DNA from: Mastigias papua
Lineage: Eukaryota; Cnidaria; Scyphozoa; Rhizostomeae; Mastigiidae
Assembly: GCA_964019165.1 (NCBI GenBank)
Contig: OZ025273.1
Location: 16,784,714 to 16,848,713, forward strand
Direction of reading: 5' to 3'
DNA: 64,000 nt
Part shown: positions 22,462 to 32,426 of the stretch, in pieces
Numbering within the stretch: the first letter of the stretch is position 1
How the letters are laid out: every line of letters begins with the position of its first letter
Made by a program: the position numbers and the translations under genes
The notes under the pieces: generated by a model
Database searches by the model: none
What the model was told of the DNA's origin: nothing
Seen by the model: the letters and a program-made list of their open reading frames with translations, nothing else

Positions 22462-22763
22462 TGCTACTACCAGTTGTTGTTGTTGAGTGTGAGTTCTATG
22501 GGAGCATGTACAAGCATGTGATTTAGTATGATCAGCAGAAAGTTGCTTGTCCACAGTTTCCTTTGAAATACTCAAGGTTTGGGCATCTTCTCCAAATGTA
22601 CTATGATTGTTCACGTTGGAAAGGAACCTAGAAAAGACTTAAAACTGTGACATATAATGTTAAGTATAAGTATCGACAAGAACTCTACGTATATACTACT
22701 TATGAGAACGACTAGCCATGGGGGTATCGGGCCCCCTGCCCCTCTGAGCCCCTTCTGTTATCA
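22462..22763. other. No recognisable feature
   Basis: About 300 bp with no supported gene or repeat, up to the target duplication of Harbinger 2. Confidence 0.5.
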
Positions 22764-22918
22764 TTAAGCCGTGTCCACACTACAAAATAGCCCAGGCTCG
22801 GCCCAGGTTCGGCCTAGGCTCGGCCCAGGTATATGTTGTGTCCACACTACGGGGGACACAAACCTGGGCCGAGCCCAAGATGCAGCCCGAGCACTTGCGC
22901 ACAAGGTCAACAACAAAC

Positions 22919-24262
22919 ATGGCTGACTGCTGGCGGGAAACTTTTTTTGGAATGGCTATCCCTAGATGCGAGATTTTGCCACCTATATTATTGATAAAGG
23001 CTATGCTCTTGGCCTTTCAAAACTTTATTAGAAGAAGAGAGCGTGCAAGAAAGGTGCGTCTTCAAAGGTTAAAATCAGCATCACTCAAAAGAATTTTACG
23101 TTACAGACGCGTACAGCATCGAAGGACAAAAATGATCGTGAACAGTGTTTTACTGCATTGTATGAAGCCAAGCCCAGAAAGGAAGGTTTGGTGTGAAGTT
23201 CGCAGTGAGATCTGGTGGGAGGACGTAGTTAAGAGACAATTTAATGACAATGACTGGGTGAAAAATTTTAGAATGTCAAGAGACACTTTTGAAGACCTTT
23301 GCAAAGAAGTTAGTCCATATCTCCAAAAACAAGATACCAAGTTTCGAAAGGCTATCTCTATCGATAAGCGAGTAGCCATATCCCTTTGGAGATTGTCAAC
23401 AAACTGTGAGTATCGAACTATTGGGCATCTGTTTGGTATTTCAAAATCCACTGTATGCGATATTATGAAAGAATTTTGTTTTGTTGTCAACACACACCTG
23501 CTGTCAAAGTATATTTGCATTCCAAAAGACGAAGATCTTGTGAAAGTTGTAAGAGAATGTGAAATTAAATGGGGTTTCCCACAGACTGCTGGTGCTATAG
23601 ATGGCTCACACATTCCCATTAAGGCACCTGTCAGGTATCATGCTGACTACTATAACAGGAAGGGTTGGTACTCTATAGTCCTGCAAGGTGTTGTTGATAG
23701 CTTCTACAGATTTATTGACATAAATGTTGGATGGCCAGGAAAGGTACATGATGCAAGGGTGTTTGCAAATTCCTCAATTGGTGTTAAGGCAAGAAATGGA
23801 AGCTTATTTCCAGAGGAAATGGAAAAGGAAATGACTGGAATTAAAGTTCCTTTGGTTCTTCTAGGGGATGCTGCATACCCATTGTTACCTAGACTAATGA
23901 AGCCATTCCCTGATTGTGGAAACCTTACCCCTTCCAAGTTACATTACAACTACCATTTAAGCAGAGCCAGGATGGTGGTAGAGAATGCATTTGGCAGGTT
24001 GAAGGGCAGATGGAGGTGTTTACTGAAAGAAAATGAGGCAAACATAGGACAGATGAATGCCATTGTGTCAACATGTTGTGTTCTTCACAACATTTGTGAA
24101 ATGCATAGAGAAGCATTTGACACTACCTTGATGGAACAATGCCAAAGTGATAATGAGCCAAATATAGATGGCAGAAATGTTCAAGATAGAGTCGCAGCAG
24201 CTGCAAACATCCGAGAGGTTCTAGTGAAATACTGCACAGAGAACAGAATTGGACAAAATTGA
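22919..24262 (+). CDS. PIF/Harbinger transposase, apparently intact
   Basis: A DDE transposase (DDE_Tnp_4). The open frame starts at 22838, but those first 27 codons lie in the subterminal repeats, so I place the start at the ATG at 22919 (MADCW, residue 28 of the 474-residue frame). Numbered in the full frame: basic region 65-100, helix-turn-helix about 185-212 (RTIGHLFGISKSTVCDIM), D255 (GAIDGSH), HDARVF motif 304-309, D344 (LGDAAYP), E382 (VENAFGRLKGRW). These three acidic residues form the catalytic triad. No stop or frameshift. It shares long stretches with the truncated copy at 3929-4852 but is a different subfamily, and its terminal repeats differ. Confidence 0.93.
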   Translation: MADCWRETFFGMAIPRCEILPPILLIKAMLLAFQNFIRRRERARKVRLQRLKSASLKRILRYRRVQHRRTKMIVNSVLLHCMKPSPERKVWCEVRSEIWWEDVVKRQFNDNDWVKNFRMSRDTFEDLCKEVSPYLQKQDTKFRKAISIDKRVAISLWRLSTNCEYRTIGHLFGISKSTVCDIMKEFCFVVNTHLLSKYICIPKDEDLVKVVRECEIKWGFPQTAGAIDGSHIPIKAPVRYHADYYNRKGWYSIVLQGVVDSFYRFIDINVGWPGKVHDARVFANSSIGVKARNGSLFPEEMEKEMTGIKVPLVLLGDAAYPLLPRLMKPFPDCGNLTPSKLHYNYHLSRARMVVENAFGRLKGRWRCLLKENEANIGQMNAIVSTCCVLHNICEMHREAFDTTLMEQCQSDNEPNIDGRNVQDRVAAAANIREVLVKYCTENRIGQN

Positions 24263-25015
24263 CAATATCTGCTACGTTGCTATTTATGTATTCTTCATGC
24301 CTCCCAAAAAGCACAACAAACTAGAAAATCATATATTTCAGAATAAGCATACATTTTCTTAGATTATTAAAGAATATTGATTCAGATTAATATGTGGAGC
24401 ACAGAAGTATCTTTCTCTTTAATTTTTAATTGATGACCAAAAGCATAACCAAACTTCTGTGATATTTAATATTCCTATATTCAAATTCAGATCTCATTTC
24501 ACATTTTGGTAGCTACAGATTTGAAGGGTGATAATGTTGGTCATGACAATATACAAATTAGTTAGTATAAAATTCAATTTAATTTAAAAAGGTGAGGGAA
24601 AATAGCATAAATATGAAGAGCCTGCATCATAAAATAGGATGAAATTTGATGTGCATGTGGCATATTTTGATAAAAGATTCTATTATTTTTGGCTGGGAGA
24701 GCTGATTCCTATTGCTTTTATGTTTACTCTTTGATAACTGAAATGCTATTTAAAATTAATATTAGTTTTGATTATGAGTTGTCATGTACGTTGTTCTATT
24801 ACACTCAGGTTGAAATGATAGCCAAAAAGATCTATAATAGTTTTTACATTTACAATGAAGTATAGTATGGGCCTTCAGTTTTTTCTTCATTTCCTGATGG
24901 AGGGTTTGTTCCACAGCTTGTAGGCCCATTTGCATTCAGGTGGGGGCTGTTATAGCTATAAAATATGGTCTGATTTTCATTGTGCACTGGTGGGGGCCTT
25001 TGACCATAATGGACA

Positions 25016-25840
25016 CTAGATGAAAATTGAGATAATATATTCCCCCATCATCTGCATCATGTTGATTTCATGCTGCATTTCTTCTCTCCTTCTTTTGTCC
25101 TCTATTTCAAGCTCTTTATGAAATCGTTCTTCTTCCATCTTGAAAAAACGTGCATCTGCTAATTCTTGTTTATTGATGGCTTCTAATGCCGAAGAGAGAA
25201 ACATTTCACTTCGGCTACATTTCTTGCCTTTTCCTTGCTTGGAAGAGCTAGTGAAGGTTTCCTTCTTCGCTAATGTTTTCTTTATGACATTATCATCAGA
25301 CAGGGCAGAAGAAAGCGAAGAACTTACACTGTTCGCTGTGGAATCTAAAGGCTCGGCCATTGAGCAATATACTTCCTTTTCAATCGATTTTCCAACATCA
25401 ATTTCTTCACATTCATTATAATCGATATCATAATCAAAACTGCCTGAGTTTTCCTCACTATCTCCTGCTCGCGCTCCACTCTCGAGAAGACTCTCGGGCT
25501 TTGTAATTGGCCTACCTCCCATTATCTCATCCATTTGATCAAAAACTTCAAATGTTTTTCTTTCCCGTCCTGAACAATTGTTATTATCCTTCACTTTCTT
25601 GTATTGCTGTTTCAACTTTTTGAGCTTCTCCCGAATTTGCATGAATGTGCGAGTGAATCCAGCTTCTTCGAGCCGCTTTGCAATATTTTGGAATACTGGC
25701 ACTTTCTTTGTACAATTGTCGAGTTGATGTTGGACTTTTTCGTCTGCCCAAATGCCTATTAAGGTTTTAACTTCATCATAACTCCATGTAGCTCCACGGT
25801 CAGTAGCTAAGGCACTCATTCTCCTATATTTCTCAAACAA
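25016..25840 (-). CDS. Harbinger 2 Myb/SANT-like DNA-binding protein
   Basis: 274 residues, convergent with the transposase in the same element. The trihelix Myb/SANT-like domain covers residues about 15-110: ATWSYDEVKTLIGIWADEKV, MQIREKLKKLKQQYKKVKD, then IMGGRPITKPESLLESGA. An acidic/serine linker follows (about 115-200) and a charged helix near residues 233-263 (EEERFHKELEIEDKRRREEM). Known Harbinger partner proteins bring transposase to the ends of the element. The frame is open, and the C-terminus (MMGEYIISIFI) is shorter than in the homologue at 5388-6422, so a late truncation is possible. Confidence 0.88.
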   Translation of the reverse strand: MFEKYRRMSALATDRGATWSYDEVKTLIGIWADEKVQHQLDNCTKKVPVFQNIAKRLEEAGFTRTFMQIREKLKKLKQQYKKVKDNNNCSGRERKTFEVFDQMDEIMGGRPITKPESLLESGARAGDSEENSGSFDYDIDYNECEEIDVGKSIEKEVYCSMAEPLDSTANSVSSSLSSALSDDNVIKKTLAKKETFTSSSKQGKGKKCSRSEMFLSSALEAINKQELADARFFKMEEERFHKELEIEDKRRREEMQHEINMMQMMGEYIISIFI

Positions 25841-25929
25841 ATCGCATCAATTAGAAGAACACTGTTCGCTTTGTCACAAAAGGTTGTTTTTCCCGCCACA
25901 TTCCTTCACGCTTTACGCCTGCGCAATAG

Positions 25930-26131
25930 CTACTCAAAACAGGGCTCGGCCCAAGTTTCTGTCCACACTATACAAATCACGGCTCGGCCTAGGCCGAGCC
26001 CATCTCAAAACCTGGGCCACATTAGCCTAGGCCGAGCCCACGTTTTTCGCGTCCACACTAGCATGGGCCAGGCCTAAGTTGTCGAAAACTTGGGCCGAGC
26101 CTGGGCTAGTTTGCGTAGTGTGGACACGGCT
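25930..26131. repeat. Right subterminal repeat array of Harbinger 2
   Basis: Copies of GGCTCGGCCCA and GGCCTAGGCC in both orientations are packed into the last 200 bp, as they are at the left end (22785-22875). They are likely binding sites for the transposase or its Myb-like partner. Confidence 0.75.
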
Positions 26132-26148
26132 TTAGAGTCCCTAAGTAT

Positions 26149-26734
26149 TGTGATCTATTGCCAGATCACGTTGATTGTATGAGGCAGGATAACTCAATAG
26201 ATACAACTTGGTTTCTTTAACTTCGATATATAACTACTGAGGTCTTTCTCAAGTACCTACAGCATAAGCTTCTAACTCAAACTCTACTCTAACTCTGCTC
26301 TAACTCTTTAGGATATACGAGGGGTATATATGGGGTAGGATATGATTGCATAAATATTGCACTTACGACATGCAATCATATCATGCGGAATCACACTATC
26401 CAAACTTGACCAAATATAGAGATATAGCAACGTTATTTTATTCTAGAATCATCCTAGCATTTATGTCTGATGCAAGGCTAGAGTTTACGAAATCTATAAA
26501 CAAAAGAAAGTCTGCAGTGTAATGCATGGCGATGATATGGGGATTCCATATCATGCCGTCTAGATCTTGCGTCATGGCGAAATTGGTTGCACGTGCAATA
26601 GATACGACTAGACCTACTAGAAAGTACTAAATATGGCAAAGTTTTGCCTCCTACCGACGAGATGATTCGTGTATATGGCGCAATGCGTACAGCGTCGCAA
26701 ATAGATTTTGCTGCATATAGCAAGCACTATTACA
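26149..26734 (-). repeat. 3' LTR of the chromovirus
   Basis: On the plus strand it reads TGTGATCTATTGCC ... CACTATTACA. It starts 14 bp after the Harbinger 2 target duplication. Confidence 0.93.
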
Positions 26735-26816
26735 TACCTCCCGGGGCAAGGGGTAAGAATCGTCCTCGAGTCTTGCGAATACGGCACATGTCCAATTATC
26801 GGTGTCCAAGTACGTG

Positions 26817-27758
26817 TTACCTGTTTTTCTTAGCTAACAAAGAAGATTCAAAATGTTTTAATAACTCACCACAATGCAAGTTCTTCAGTGGCTCCCACGA
26901 AGGTTCGATTTCGTCATCTTCCCATTGAACCAAATAGTGCGTTTCTCTTCGACCGGACCTATTCTTGATAACTCTTTTGTCTAAAATTGCTTTAACTAAT
27001 AACTCACCTGGGTCCTGAGCATCGTCAGATTCTTCGTGAGTTGAATGTACTGATTGATCGTCAAAGTCTGTATCTAGTTGTTCTGGTGGACGTTCAGGTC
27101 GTATGTCAGTAGAAATGAACGGTTTCAGTCGGTTAACATGAACAACTTGAGTACTTGAACGTTCGTCGTTAGCATCCAACAAGTAGTTTACGGGAGATTT
27201 CCTTGCTAAAATTCTGAATGGACCGTGCCAATTGTGGGTTAGCTTGGATGATAGACCTTTTCTTTTATTTGGTGTGTAAAGCCAAACACGTTCTCCTATA
27301 TTGTACGAGATTTCCTTAGCTTTCCTATCGTAGTATTCCTTTCGCCGTTGTTGAGCTAATTCAATGTTGTCATGGGCTAGCTTACGTGCTTCTAGGAATC
27401 TAGCAGCCAATACCGACCTGTAATCATCTGTGTCTTGATATGTCTCCTGGGCCTTAAGTAAAGAAGCATCTATCAGAAGACGAGGGTCTCTGCCATACAT
27501 TAGGTAAAATGGGGTTTCCTTAGTGGATGCCTGAATGGATGTTTGATAAGCAAATAATGCATAAGGAATGAAGAGATCCCAATCCTTCTGATGTTCGGAT
27601 ACGTACATTGAGAGGATTGTGGTGAGCGTATGATTGAAACATTCTACCAATCCGTCACATTCGGGATGATAGTTGGTAGTATTGACCTTAGATGTATTGA
27701 CCATAGTACAGACGGATTTTACGACCTTAGACAGAAAATTCTTACCACGGTCAGACAA
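26817..27758 (-). pseudogene. Chromovirus integrase C-terminal part with chromodomain
   Basis: This frame continues the pol gene after a one-base frameshift that overlaps the main ORF by 8 bp. It carries the second and third integrase catalytic residues (D in SDRGKNF, E in GLVECFNHT), the GERVWLYTP linker and LTHNWHGPFRI. A chromodomain follows near residues 255-305 (HYLVQWEDDEIEPSWEPLKN). Chromodomains steer integration towards marked chromatin. The frameshift separates the first integrase aspartate from the rest, so full-length integrase would not be made unless the shift is bypassed. Confidence 0.88.
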
Positions 27759-30642
27759 GTGTTTGAGGAGCGGAATGTCGGCACAGAATTTCTTCTACAA
27801 ATAACCTAGTGGTAGTTATTGCATCGGCATTCTTAACAGCAAAGGCTTCAGGCCATTTAGTAAAATAATCTGAGAAGATGATAATGTACTTATTCCCTTT
27901 ATCTGACGTTGGAAAAGGTCCTAAAACATCTACAGCGACACGATCAAATGGGCCTTCGACAGGTATAGGTTGTAAGGGAGCTTTTGTGATAGAACGAGGT
28001 GATTTCTTCGTGGCACAATCGACACATGATGTACACCATCTTTGAATTTCCGTATACATGCCTATCCAGTAATACCGTGCCTTAATTCTCAGATATGTTT
28101 TTTCAAAAGATAGATGACCTGACGTGATTTCCTCGTGCAATGAAAGCATAACCTCTTCCTGTAAAGCTCTTGGAACTACTAGTTGTTTTCGTGTGTTGTT
28201 TCTAGTACGAACCTTACCTCTATCTAAGTGATATAAAATATCATCCTCATAAACATAATCGTCAATAGTGGCCATTAAACGTCTAGCGCTAAGAGAATCT
28301 TCGGGAATATTACCTTTGTCGAAATAATTAATCAAATCTTGTAGACTAGGATCTTGTTTTTGTAGGTCCTTAACTCTGTCTAATTGCAATCCCGGTGAAT
28401 CAATAGCGTAAACACTAGTTTCAATACTTTGTTGCTGACTTGGATGGGGCATTCGAGATAATGCATCTGCGTTTCCGTGCAGCTTACCTGGTCTATGTTT
28501 TATGCTAAATGCATAGCTTTGCAATGTTAAAGACCAGCGAGAAAGCCTAGAATGGGGATCTCTTGCATTATCAAGCCATTTCAACGGATTGTGATCAGTA
28601 ATGACATCAAACTCTTTTCCATACAGATAAGGGCGAAAGTGCTTGATACCCCAGACTAAAGCTAGACATTCTCTTTCAATTGTCGCGTATTTCCGTTCAT
28701 GGGGTTTTAAACTGCGACTTGCAAAGGCTATAGTTTGCTCAATACCGTTGATGTTTCGAGAAAGTACGGCGCCGATACCACTACTACTGGCATCAGTATA
28801 CAAAGAAAAACATTCTTGGAAATTAGGATAAGCAAGAACGGGAGCCTTTAACAAGCAATCTCTTAACATTTCGAAAGCTGTCTGGCATTGATCAGACCAT
28901 AGGAATTGAACACCTTTCTTAAGTAGTGCATTCAGAGGGCTTGCGATTGTGGCAAAACCTTTAATAAATCGTCTATAATAAGAAACGAGTGCAACGAAGC
29001 TTCGTACATCATTGCAACTTTTCGGTACAGGATAGTTCTTAATGACTTGCACTTTGTCTGGGTTTGGTTTAATGCCATCTTTTCCAACAATGTGGCCTAA
29101 ATATAAAACTTCTGGTTTGCAGAAATGGCATTTCTTTGGCTTAAGTTTTAGACCTTCAGATCGAAACCGGTCGAAAACTGAACGAAGATTTTGAAGATGT
29201 TGACTAAAGGACTTGGAATAAACGATAACGTCGTCCAAATAAACCATACAAATTTGCCATTGCAGACCTCCTATTACAAGTTGCATCATTTTCTGAAAGG
29301 TATAGCTTGCATTAACGAGACCCATGGGCATTACCCTAAATTCAAAATTACCTTGACGGGTGCAAAACGCAGTTTTCTCTCTGTCTTGTGGTTCCATCGG
29401 TATTTGCCAGTACCCTGATGCAAGGTCAAGAGTTGTAAAATAACATGCATTTCCTATATTGTCAAGAACTTCATCTACTCTAGGCATCGGGAATATTTGT
29501 TTTTTCGTAATGGAATTTAATTTCCTGAAGTCTACACAAAATCTCGGCGAACCATCCTTTTTAGTTACTATCACTAATGGTTGAGACCAGGGACTCTGAG
29601 ATTCTTGTATTATCCCTTTTTCAAGCATGCTCTCAATATGTTCGTCAACCATATTCAATTGACTATGGGGAATCCTGTATGGACGTTGCCTGAATGGGGG
29701 GTTATCGCCTGTGTCAATATTGTGTGTAAAGCGATTAGCTCTACCGAAATCTGATTCAGATTTTACGAAAACATCATGGTATTCTAGTAACAAGTCTGTC
29801 AGTTGCGTCTTCTCTTGATGGGAAATGTCACAGTTAGCTATGTCAATGTCTTTTATCCAAGATGAGGTTTGAAAACTCGACTTACCATTTTCCTTTTCTT
29901 TTATTTTTCCCAAATCCAGTGTCTCTGCCATTCCTATACACGTACCTGAAAATATCTTTACTGGAAACAAATTTGGATTAGCAACTTTAACAGGAATTAT
30001 ACCATCTTTGACCTCAGATACAGATCTTGCAGGATAAAGTAGTGATGTATCACTAGTTATCTCGTACTTGGGTTCGACAAGAACAGTACCGCACAAACCA
30101 TGGACCTGACCCGAAAGTAGTGCTTCGCTACGTGCAGGAATCTCCAGTGACTCTATAATGCATACCCTATGCTGACTTGGGCACTTAACAACACTTACAG
30201 GAATAACTTGCTGTCCTATCTTTACCTGCTTACTTCCTAGATCATAGTTTGCGCACATCCTAATAAGAAAATCAGTACCTAGCAAAAAGGAGAACTTGAA
30301 ATTACGAACAACATAACAGTCTACATACCAAATGCTATCATTTAAATCTAATTCTACACAAGTGGTACCGATAACGTCTAAATTTTCTCCTGTAGCAGTT
30401 CTAGCTAAAACAGAATTATGGCTAATTTCTAAAGGCTGTTTGGCATACTTGTTAATCAAAGTACACAACTCTAAACTCATTACTGTGATACCTGATCCAG
30501 AATCTATTACTATATCCGTTTGATAATTTGCTACCTTTCCTTTAAATGTTACACACTGATAAAGCTTAGATTGTGTTGCATTAGAATAATCAATACAACG
30601 GGGATTTTTATTACTGTCAGCTGCATCACACCCCGATACTGA
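27751..30642 (-). CDS. Chromovirus pol: protease, RT, RNase H, integrase N-terminus
   Basis: The main ORF has 909 codons from an ATG at 30480, but the frame is open further upstream and holds the protease active site DSGSG just before that ATG, which is why I extend it to the gag overlap. Positions from the ATG: RT D352 (LDLASGYWQI) and YLDD 414-417; RNase H D563 (YTDASS), E602 and D629 (TDHNPL); integrase zinc finger H782, H789, C819, C822; first integrase D851. It would be made as a gag-pol fusion by -1 frameshifting. The ORF stops at 27751 through a single-base frameshift; the rest follows in the next frame. Confidence 0.92.
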   Translation of the reverse strand, partial: SVSGCDAADSNKNPRCIDYSNATQSKLYQCVTFKGKVANYQTDIVIDSGSGITVMSLELCTLINKYAKQPLEISHNSVLARTATGENLDVIGTTCVELDLNDSIWYVDCYVVRNFKFSFLLGTDFLIRMCANYDLGSKQVKIGQQVIPVSVVKCPSQHRVCIIESLEIPARSEALLSGQVHGLCGTVLVEPKYEITSDTSLLYPARSVSEVKDGIIPVKVANPNLFPVKIFSGTCIGMAETLDLGKIKEKENGKSSFQTSSWIKDIDIANCDISHQEKTQLTDLLLEYHDVFVKSESDFGRANRFTHNIDTGDNPPFRQRPYRIPHSQLNMVDEHIESMLEKGIIQESQSPWSQPLVIVTKKDGSPRFCVDFRKLNSITKKQIFPMPRVDEVLDNIGNACYFTTLDLASGYWQIPMEPQDREKTAFCTRQGNFEFRVMPMGLVNASYTFQKMMQLVIGGLQWQICMVYLDDVIVYSKSFSQHLQNLRSVFDRFRSEGLKLKPKKCHFCKPEVLYLGHIVGKDGIKPNPDKVQVIKNYPVPKSCNDVRSFVALVSYYRRFIKGFATIASPLNALLKKGVQFLWSDQCQTAFEMLRDCLLKAPVLAYPNFQECFSLYTDASSSGIGAVLSRNINGIEQTIAFASRSLKPHERKYATIERECLALVWGIKHFRPYLYGKEFDVITDHNPLKWLDNARDPHSRLSRWSLTLQSYAFSIKHRPGKLHGNADALSRMPHPSQQQSIETSVYAIDSPGLQLDRVKDLQKQDPSLQDLINYFDKGNIPEDSLSARRLMATIDDYVYEDDILYHLDRGKVRTRNNTRKQLVVPRALQEEVMLSLHEEITSGHLSFEKTYLRIKARYYWIGMYTEIQRWCTSCVDCATKKSPRSITKAPLQPIPVEGPFDRVAVDVLGPFPTSDKGNKYIIIFSDYFTKWPEAFAVKNADAITTTRLFVEEILCRHSAPQTLV

Positions 30643-30659
30643 TACGTGAGCAGCAGTCT

Positions 30660-31511
30660 CTAGTTTTTTGGATTCTGTGGACCAGAAATTTTATTGCGAC
30701 ACTTCATCTCGATATGCCCTACTTTGTTGCAAAAGTTGCAAATAGGACGACCATCAGTGGTACGCAAATTTCGGTTAGGGCGACCACGCCAGTTGTACCA
30801 TCTGCCAAAATTCGTTGGACGTTTCTGTTCAGCGATTGCTAGTGTTAGTTTCTCGACCATACCTTCCAAACGATCTATTCGGTCGTTCATGTGCTTTTCC
30901 TCTGTTGATCGAATGGGAGCGTCTGGGCTAGCGGCTGTGACAGGTGTAATGAAAGTCTGATGGGATGACCTAACCCATGGAGCAGAACCGTTTGACACCT
31001 GGTCATTAATTTCCTCCCTTTTTGCCACTTCCATAGCTTTAGCAAAGTCTTTTGGGTCAGATATTAAAACTATTCTTTTCAACAAGGGTCTTAGACCGTT
31101 AACAAAGTGTTCGCGCATTAGCGTGTCTTGATGTTCGGTTGGCATCTCGGAATAGGCTCTTCGGACTAAAATTTGGATTTCTCGCCCAAAGTCTTCGGCA
31201 GATTCTGTGTCTCCCTGTTTTCGCGAATACAAGTCCGCATAATAAAATCTACGTGCCTCCTTGGGAATAAAATGCTGAGTTCGGGCCTGTTTTAACTCAT
31301 ATAGATCATTTTGCTGTCTTTCGCATAGTTCATCATAAAATTCAGCCGCCCTGTCTCTCAGGAAGGCGGGTAAAATGTCTACCTGGCGCTTATGGGACCA
31401 CCCATTGGCTTTTGATATACGTTCGAAATCTTTTAGCCATTTCTCTACGTCCTCCCCAGGCTCTCCGAAAAATTTAGAAGGGTGTACTACTGTCTTAGGT
31501 GGCTCCTCCAT
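30660..31511 (-). CDS. Chromovirus Gag
   Basis: 283 residues, the capsid/nucleocapsid protein of the element. The capsid-like region (about 10-190) has FFGEPGEDVEKWLKDFERIS and AAEFYDEL; a coiled segment (MNDRIDRLEGMVEKLTLAI) precedes one CCHC zinc knuckle, CNFCNKVGHIEMKC, near residues 262-275. The frame ends at a TAG directly after the slippery sequence. The ATG at 31511 opens the frame after a leader of about 260 bp from the LTR. Confidence 0.9.
   Translation of the reverse strand: MEEPPKTVVHPSKFFGEPGEDVEKWLKDFERISKANGWSHKRQVDILPAFLRDRAAEFYDELCERQQNDLYELKQARTQHFIPKEARRFYYADLYSRKQGDTESAEDFGREIQILVRRAYSEMPTEHQDTLMREHFVNGLRPLLKRIVLISDPKDFAKAMEVAKREEINDQVSNGSAPWVRSSHQTFITPVTAASPDAPIRSTEEKHMNDRIDRLEGMVEKLTLAIAEQKRPTNFGRWYNWRGRPNRNLRTTDGRPICNFCNKVGHIEMKCRNKISGPQNPKN
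30663..30669 (-). promoter_or_regulatory. -1 ribosomal frameshift heptamer (A AAA AAC)
   Basis: The minus strand reads A AAA AAC in the gag frame, immediately before the gag stop TAG. The pol frame is exactly one base back and is open from here. This is a canonical X XXY YYZ slippery site. Confidence 0.8.
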
Positions 31512-31775
31512 GTTTTAGCAAAGAAGGGGTCACCGGCGTTAAATCAATGTCCTTTGCTCTGCATCCCTTTCCCATGAAAGGTAGCGAGTGGCACACTTGC
31601 GACTCACTCACAAAGGATTATATATACAATAAATAGCAAAGCGAATTATATCGGCGCGATTAAAATATATAGTGATCACTTACAACCAGGACCAGTTCTT
31701 ATCGGCTTTCGGCTAAGGCTTGCGATGGGCTCGAAGAATTTCTCAATCTCTTGATCCCACGACGATGTCACCATT

Positions 31776-32362
31776 TGTGATCTGTTGCCAGATCACGTTG
31801 ATTGTATGAGGCAGGATAACTCAATAGATACAACTTGGTTTCTTTAACTTCGATATATAACTACTGAGGTCTTTCTCAAGTACCTACAGCATAAGCTTCT
31901 AACTCAAACTCTACTCTAACTCTGCTCTAACTCTTTAGGATATACGAGGGGTATATATGGGGTAGGATATGATTGCATAAGTATTGCACTTACGACATGC
32001 AATCATATCATGCGGAATCACACTATCCAAACTTGACCAAATATAGAGATATAGCAACGTTATTTTATTCTAGAATCATCCTAGCATTTATGTCTGATGC
32101 AAGGCTAGAGTTTACGAAATCTATAAACAAAAGAAAGTCTGCAGTGTAATGCATGGCGATGATATGGGGATTCCATATCATGCCGTCTAGATCTTGCGTC
32201 ATAGGCGAAATTGGTTGCACGTGCAATAGATACGACTAGACCTACTAGAAAGTACTAAATAAGGCAAAGTTTTGCCTCCTACCGACGAGATGATTCATGT
32301 ATATGGCGCAATGCGTACAGCATCGCAAATAGATTTTGCTGCATATAGCAAGCACTATTACA
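31776..32362 (-). repeat. 5' LTR of the chromovirus
   Basis: On the plus strand TGTGATCTGTTGCC ... CACTATTACA; followed by GTAT (32363-32366). The adjoining leader, on the minus strand, starts TGGTGACATCGTCGTGG, the place of the primer binding site; I cannot assign the tRNA. Confidence 0.92.
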
Positions 32363-32426
32363 GTATTACATAGGTGTTACGGCATTTACATTTGTACGCA
32401 TCTTCTCTGTCCTACATAAGTTGTGT

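Larger units (their letters stand above)
22767..26131. mobile_element. PIF/Harbinger transposon 2, complete
   Basis: 3,365 bp, with ends AGCCGTGTCCACACTAC (left) and its inverse GTAGTGTGGACACGGCT (right), flanked by the target duplication TTA (22764-22766 and 26132-26134), the standard for this superfamily. Both genes are open: transposase (+) and Myb/SANT-like protein (-), convergent. The gap between them (24263-25015) is AT-rich and holds nothing recognisable. This is the best candidate for an active element in the window. A gypsy element begins 14 bp beyond its right duplication. Confidence 0.93.
26149..32362 (-). mobile_element. Ty3/gypsy chromovirus, nearly complete
   Basis: 6,214 bp, minus strand, with LTRs of 586-587 bp at both ends and target duplication GTAT (26145-26148 and 32363-32366). 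Order on the minus strand: LTR, gag, -1 frameshift site, protease, RT, RNase H, integrase with chromodomain, LTR. The LTRs differ at only about six or seven positions, so the insertion is young. One frameshift in the integrase is the only clear lesion. Confidence 0.93.

Noticed and set aside
31750..31776. Naming the tRNA primer of the chromovirus
   Set aside because: The site can be placed next to the LTR, but I cannot match it reliably to a tRNA end by eye.
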